Shown one piece after another: positions 40,282-41,892 of a stretch of DNA of 41,892 nucleotides. The DNA is from Hungatella sp. GTDB taxonomy: Bacteria > Bacillota > Clostridia > Lachnospirales > Lachnospiraceae. Both the position numbers and the translations under genes were made by a program. Each line of letters opens with the position of its first letter. Positions within the stretch are counted from its first letter, which is position 1. The stretch covers positions 1 to 41,892 of the forward strand of contig JAAWHK010000013.1 in NCBI GenBank assembly GCA_022795805.1, written 5' to 3'. The notes beneath the pieces were generated by a model. That model was not told the DNA's origin, searched no databases, and was given only the letters and a program-made list of their open reading frames with translations.

Positions 40282-40893
40282 CTACTGATTCACGCAGCTG
40301 TTGACAAAGTAGAGAACCGCGTTCACTGCCCCTGTCACTGCGTTGGATGTAATGGTGGCGCCGCTGATAGCATCAATCTCGTTATCCGCGGATGCGCCTG
40401 ATTTTGTCACACTGAAACTCTCCACGGTCTTGCCCGCAAACTGGCCCTTCCACTCGGGAGTGTCCGCGTTCATGCCCAGACCTGCGGTCTCCGCCAGGGT
40501 CAGAAATTCGATTCCCTTTACCTCTCCGTCTGCGGTAACGCCTACGGACACCGTAATGTTGCCGCCGTATCCGTCACCGGACGTGGCGGTAACCACATAC
40601 CCCATAGCGCTTCCGGAGGCGTCTGTGCCTGTAGCGCACTCATCCACCTGCACATTGCCGAAGCCCAGGCCCGCCGCATCGGCGTTAGCCTTGTCCAGAG
40701 CCGCCGAATAGTCGTCCAGCTTAAAAGAATCCGCATCCGCCAAAACCGTGCGGAACGCCTCCTCCTTGGCTGCCAGCTCCGCCGCCTCGATGGGCCCCTT
40801 TGTAATCTCATAAGCGCCGCCCAGACATGCCCCCGCAACCAGGGTGATGGCAAACAGAATCAGGGCGTCTTTCATAAATCCGCCTTTACTCAT
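40282..40893 (-). CDS. rnfG: Rnf complex FMN-binding subunit RnfG
   Basis: A 203-residue protein with one N-terminal membrane anchor ('ALILFAITLVAGACLGGAYE') and an extracytoplasmic FMN_bind domain. 'GYGGNITVSVGVTADGEVKG' and 'ETAGLGMNADTPEWKGQF' are family segments, and 'AISGATITSNAV' holds the Thr to which ApbE attaches FMN by a phosphoester bond. It passes electrons between RnfD and RnfA/E. The ATG at 40893 follows GGAGGGCAAGAAAGC and overlaps the rnfD stop as ATGA; rnfE follows after 12 bases. Confidence 0.97.
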   Translation of the reverse strand: MSKGGFMKDALILFAITLVAGACLGGAYEITKGPIEAAELAAKEEAFRTVLADADSFKLDDYSAALDKANADAAGLGFGNVQVDECATGTDASGSAMGYVVTATSGDGYGGNITVSVGVTADGEVKGIEFLTLAETAGLGMNADTPEWKGQFAGKTVESFSVTKSGASADNEIDAISGATITSNAVTGAVNAVLYFVNSCVNQ

Positions 40894-41816
40894 GCTTTCT
40901 TGCCCTCCTTTCCGAATGCAACCGGAAGGGTCACTTTCTCAATAAGCGGAACCATAAGGTTTCCGATGATGATGGCATAGGACACGCCCTCCGCCGAACC
41001 GCCGAAGAGACGGAACAGGCCGGTGAGAATTCCCAGAAGGATGCCGAACAGGATCCGGCCGTTGGGGGTAATGGGGCTGGTCACGTAGTCCGTCGCCATG
41101 AAGAAAGCGCCGAAGATCAGGCCGCCGCCGCACACATGGGCCATCACATAGCCCAGGTTATGCTCCCCGAAAATAAACACAAACACTGCCAGTGTGATGA
41201 TGTAAGCCGCCGGAATCCGGATGGAGATCACCTTCTTGTACAGAAGGTAAACGGCTCCGATGAGAAGGGCCACAACCGACACCTCGCCGATGGTTCCCGG
41301 AATCCTTCCCACAAACATGGCCGCCACATCCACCCTGCCGCCGTTCTTCAATACGGAGAGAGGCGTAGCGCCGGACACGCCGTCCAGCTTAAACGCGGAC
41401 ATCTGATTGGCAAAGGAGATCAAAAGGAAACATCTGGCCGCAAGCGCCGGGTTCATAAAGTTCTGTCCCAGTCCGCCGTAAATCTGCTTCACCACGATAA
41501 TGGCGAACACACTGCCCAGGAAAGGAATCCACAACGGAATCTCCGGAGGCATATTGAGCCCTAAAATCATACCCGTAACCAGGGCGCTTCCGTCCATAAC
41601 CGTAATGGGTTTCCCCATAAGGCTCTCATACACATATTCGCTGAGCACACTGCCTGCCATCGTCACAAGCAGGACACACAGCGCCTTCAGTCCAAACTGA
41701 TACACACCATACACAGCCGCAGGAACCATGGCAATGGCCACATCGAACATCAGGTTCTGAGTCAGCACACTGCTCCTCGCATGAGGTGATGATGATACGT
41801 TCAATAATTTATTCAT
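40890..41816 (-). CDS. rnfD: Rnf complex membrane subunit RnfD
   Basis: A 308-residue polytopic protein with about nine membrane segments. 'SSSPHARSSVLTQNLMFDVA' is the conserved N-terminus and 'KLDGVSGATPLSVLK' carries the covalent FMN threonine (S-G-A-T). 'YGGLGQNFMNPALAARCFLL' and 'MATDYVTSPITPNGRILFG' are also conserved. It lies between rnfC, 12 bases upstream, and rnfG. The ATG at 41816 follows GTAGGAGGGGTGAAAC. Confidence 0.97.
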   Translation of the reverse strand: MNKLLNVSSSPHARSSVLTQNLMFDVAIAMVPAAVYGVYQFGLKALCVLLVTMAGSVLSEYVYESLMGKPITVMDGSALVTGMILGLNMPPEIPLWIPFLGSVFAIIVVKQIYGGLGQNFMNPALAARCFLLISFANQMSAFKLDGVSGATPLSVLKNGGRVDVAAMFVGRIPGTIGEVSVVALLIGAVYLLYKKVISIRIPAAYIITLAVFVFIFGEHNLGYVMAHVCGGGLIFGAFFMATDYVTSPITPNGRILFGILLGILTGLFRLFGGSAEGVSYAIIIGNLMVPLIEKVTLPVAFGKEGKKA

Positions 41817-41828
41817 GTTTCACCCCTC

Positions 41829-41892
41829 CTACGCTTTCTTTGCGCTGGCTCTCACAGCCACGCGCATCTCTTTAAATGCCTGGGTCAGCTGC
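41829..41892 (-). CDS. rnfC: 3' end of rnfC (partial)
   Basis: Only the last 20 codons are in the window, ending 'QLTQAFKEMRVAVRASAKKA' and TAG at 41829-41831. Position directly upstream of rnfD and a basic alanine-rich tail fit the C-terminus of RnfC, the NADH- and FMN-binding peripheral subunit. The identity rests on operon order, as the fragment itself is too short to prove it. Confidence 0.75.
   Translation of the reverse strand, partial: QLTQAFKEMRVAVRASAKKA

Overview
The window looks like chromosomal DNA from a GC-rich member of the Clostridia, most likely Lachnospiraceae. The signs are strong AGGAGG-type ribosome binding sites, a clostridial Rnf operon (C-D-G-E-A-B order), class II GalT, a flavodiiron protein, a Gx transporter, an FMN-binding surface protein and several surface-glycan genes. 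The genus cannot be fixed by eye. Most genes lie on the minus strand. No rRNA, tRNA, CRISPR array, transposase or integrase is visible.

Layout. 1-3.1 kb (+): a small XRE regulator followed by two uncharacterised polytopic membrane proteins, closed by a strong hairpin. 3.1-8.6 kb (-): an unknown membrane protein, a PurF-like protein that lacks the catalytic cysteine, and a large GT-C-like membrane protein. 8.7-11.0 kb (-): a PadR / DUF1700 / DUF4097 / PspC module behind a consensus promoter. 11.2-14.7 kb (-): flippase, GT2 glycosyltransferase and CarB-like ATP-grasp ligase. 14.9-16.3 kb (+): a secreted L,D-transpeptidase with wall-binding repeats. 16.4-22.4 kb (-): a GT39-like transferase, a D-cysteine desulfhydrase-family PLP enzyme, a flavodiiron protein, a DUF523 protein and galT. 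22.6-26.3 kb (-): a Gx transporter, a triple FMN-binding protein and a DUF5722 glycosidase-like secreted protein.

26.4-34.9 kb (-) holds a tightly coupled operon that begins with a 56-residue protein not likely to be called automatically. It continues with an FAD oxidoreductase, a GT2, a nucleotide-sugar epimerase-like SDR, an 1184-residue membrane protein, a sugar isomerase-like protein and a second GT2. Its promoter faces a 114-residue XRE repressor gene. The 130-bp intergenic region contains two consensus-like promoters and TTGA-N2-TCAA operators spaced by about whole helical turns. The small protein resembles the C-terminal helices of the repressor, so the arrangement is reminiscent of SinI/SinR control of exopolysaccharide. 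This is the most interesting part of the window.

35.4-38.0 kb (+): a NusG-domain-II protein, then an AT-rich type II restriction-modification pair (DpnM-like adenine methylase and PD-(D/E)XK endonuclease) that looks horizontally acquired. 38.1-41.9 kb (-): the Rnf ion-translocating ferredoxin:NAD+ oxidoreductase (rnfB, A, E, G, D and the 3' end of rnfC). The Gx transporter, FMN-binding protein and NusG-II protein are frequent companions in this group of bacteria. Here they are split by the glycan operon and its switch, which suggests the operon was inserted into a redox/flavin neighbourhood.
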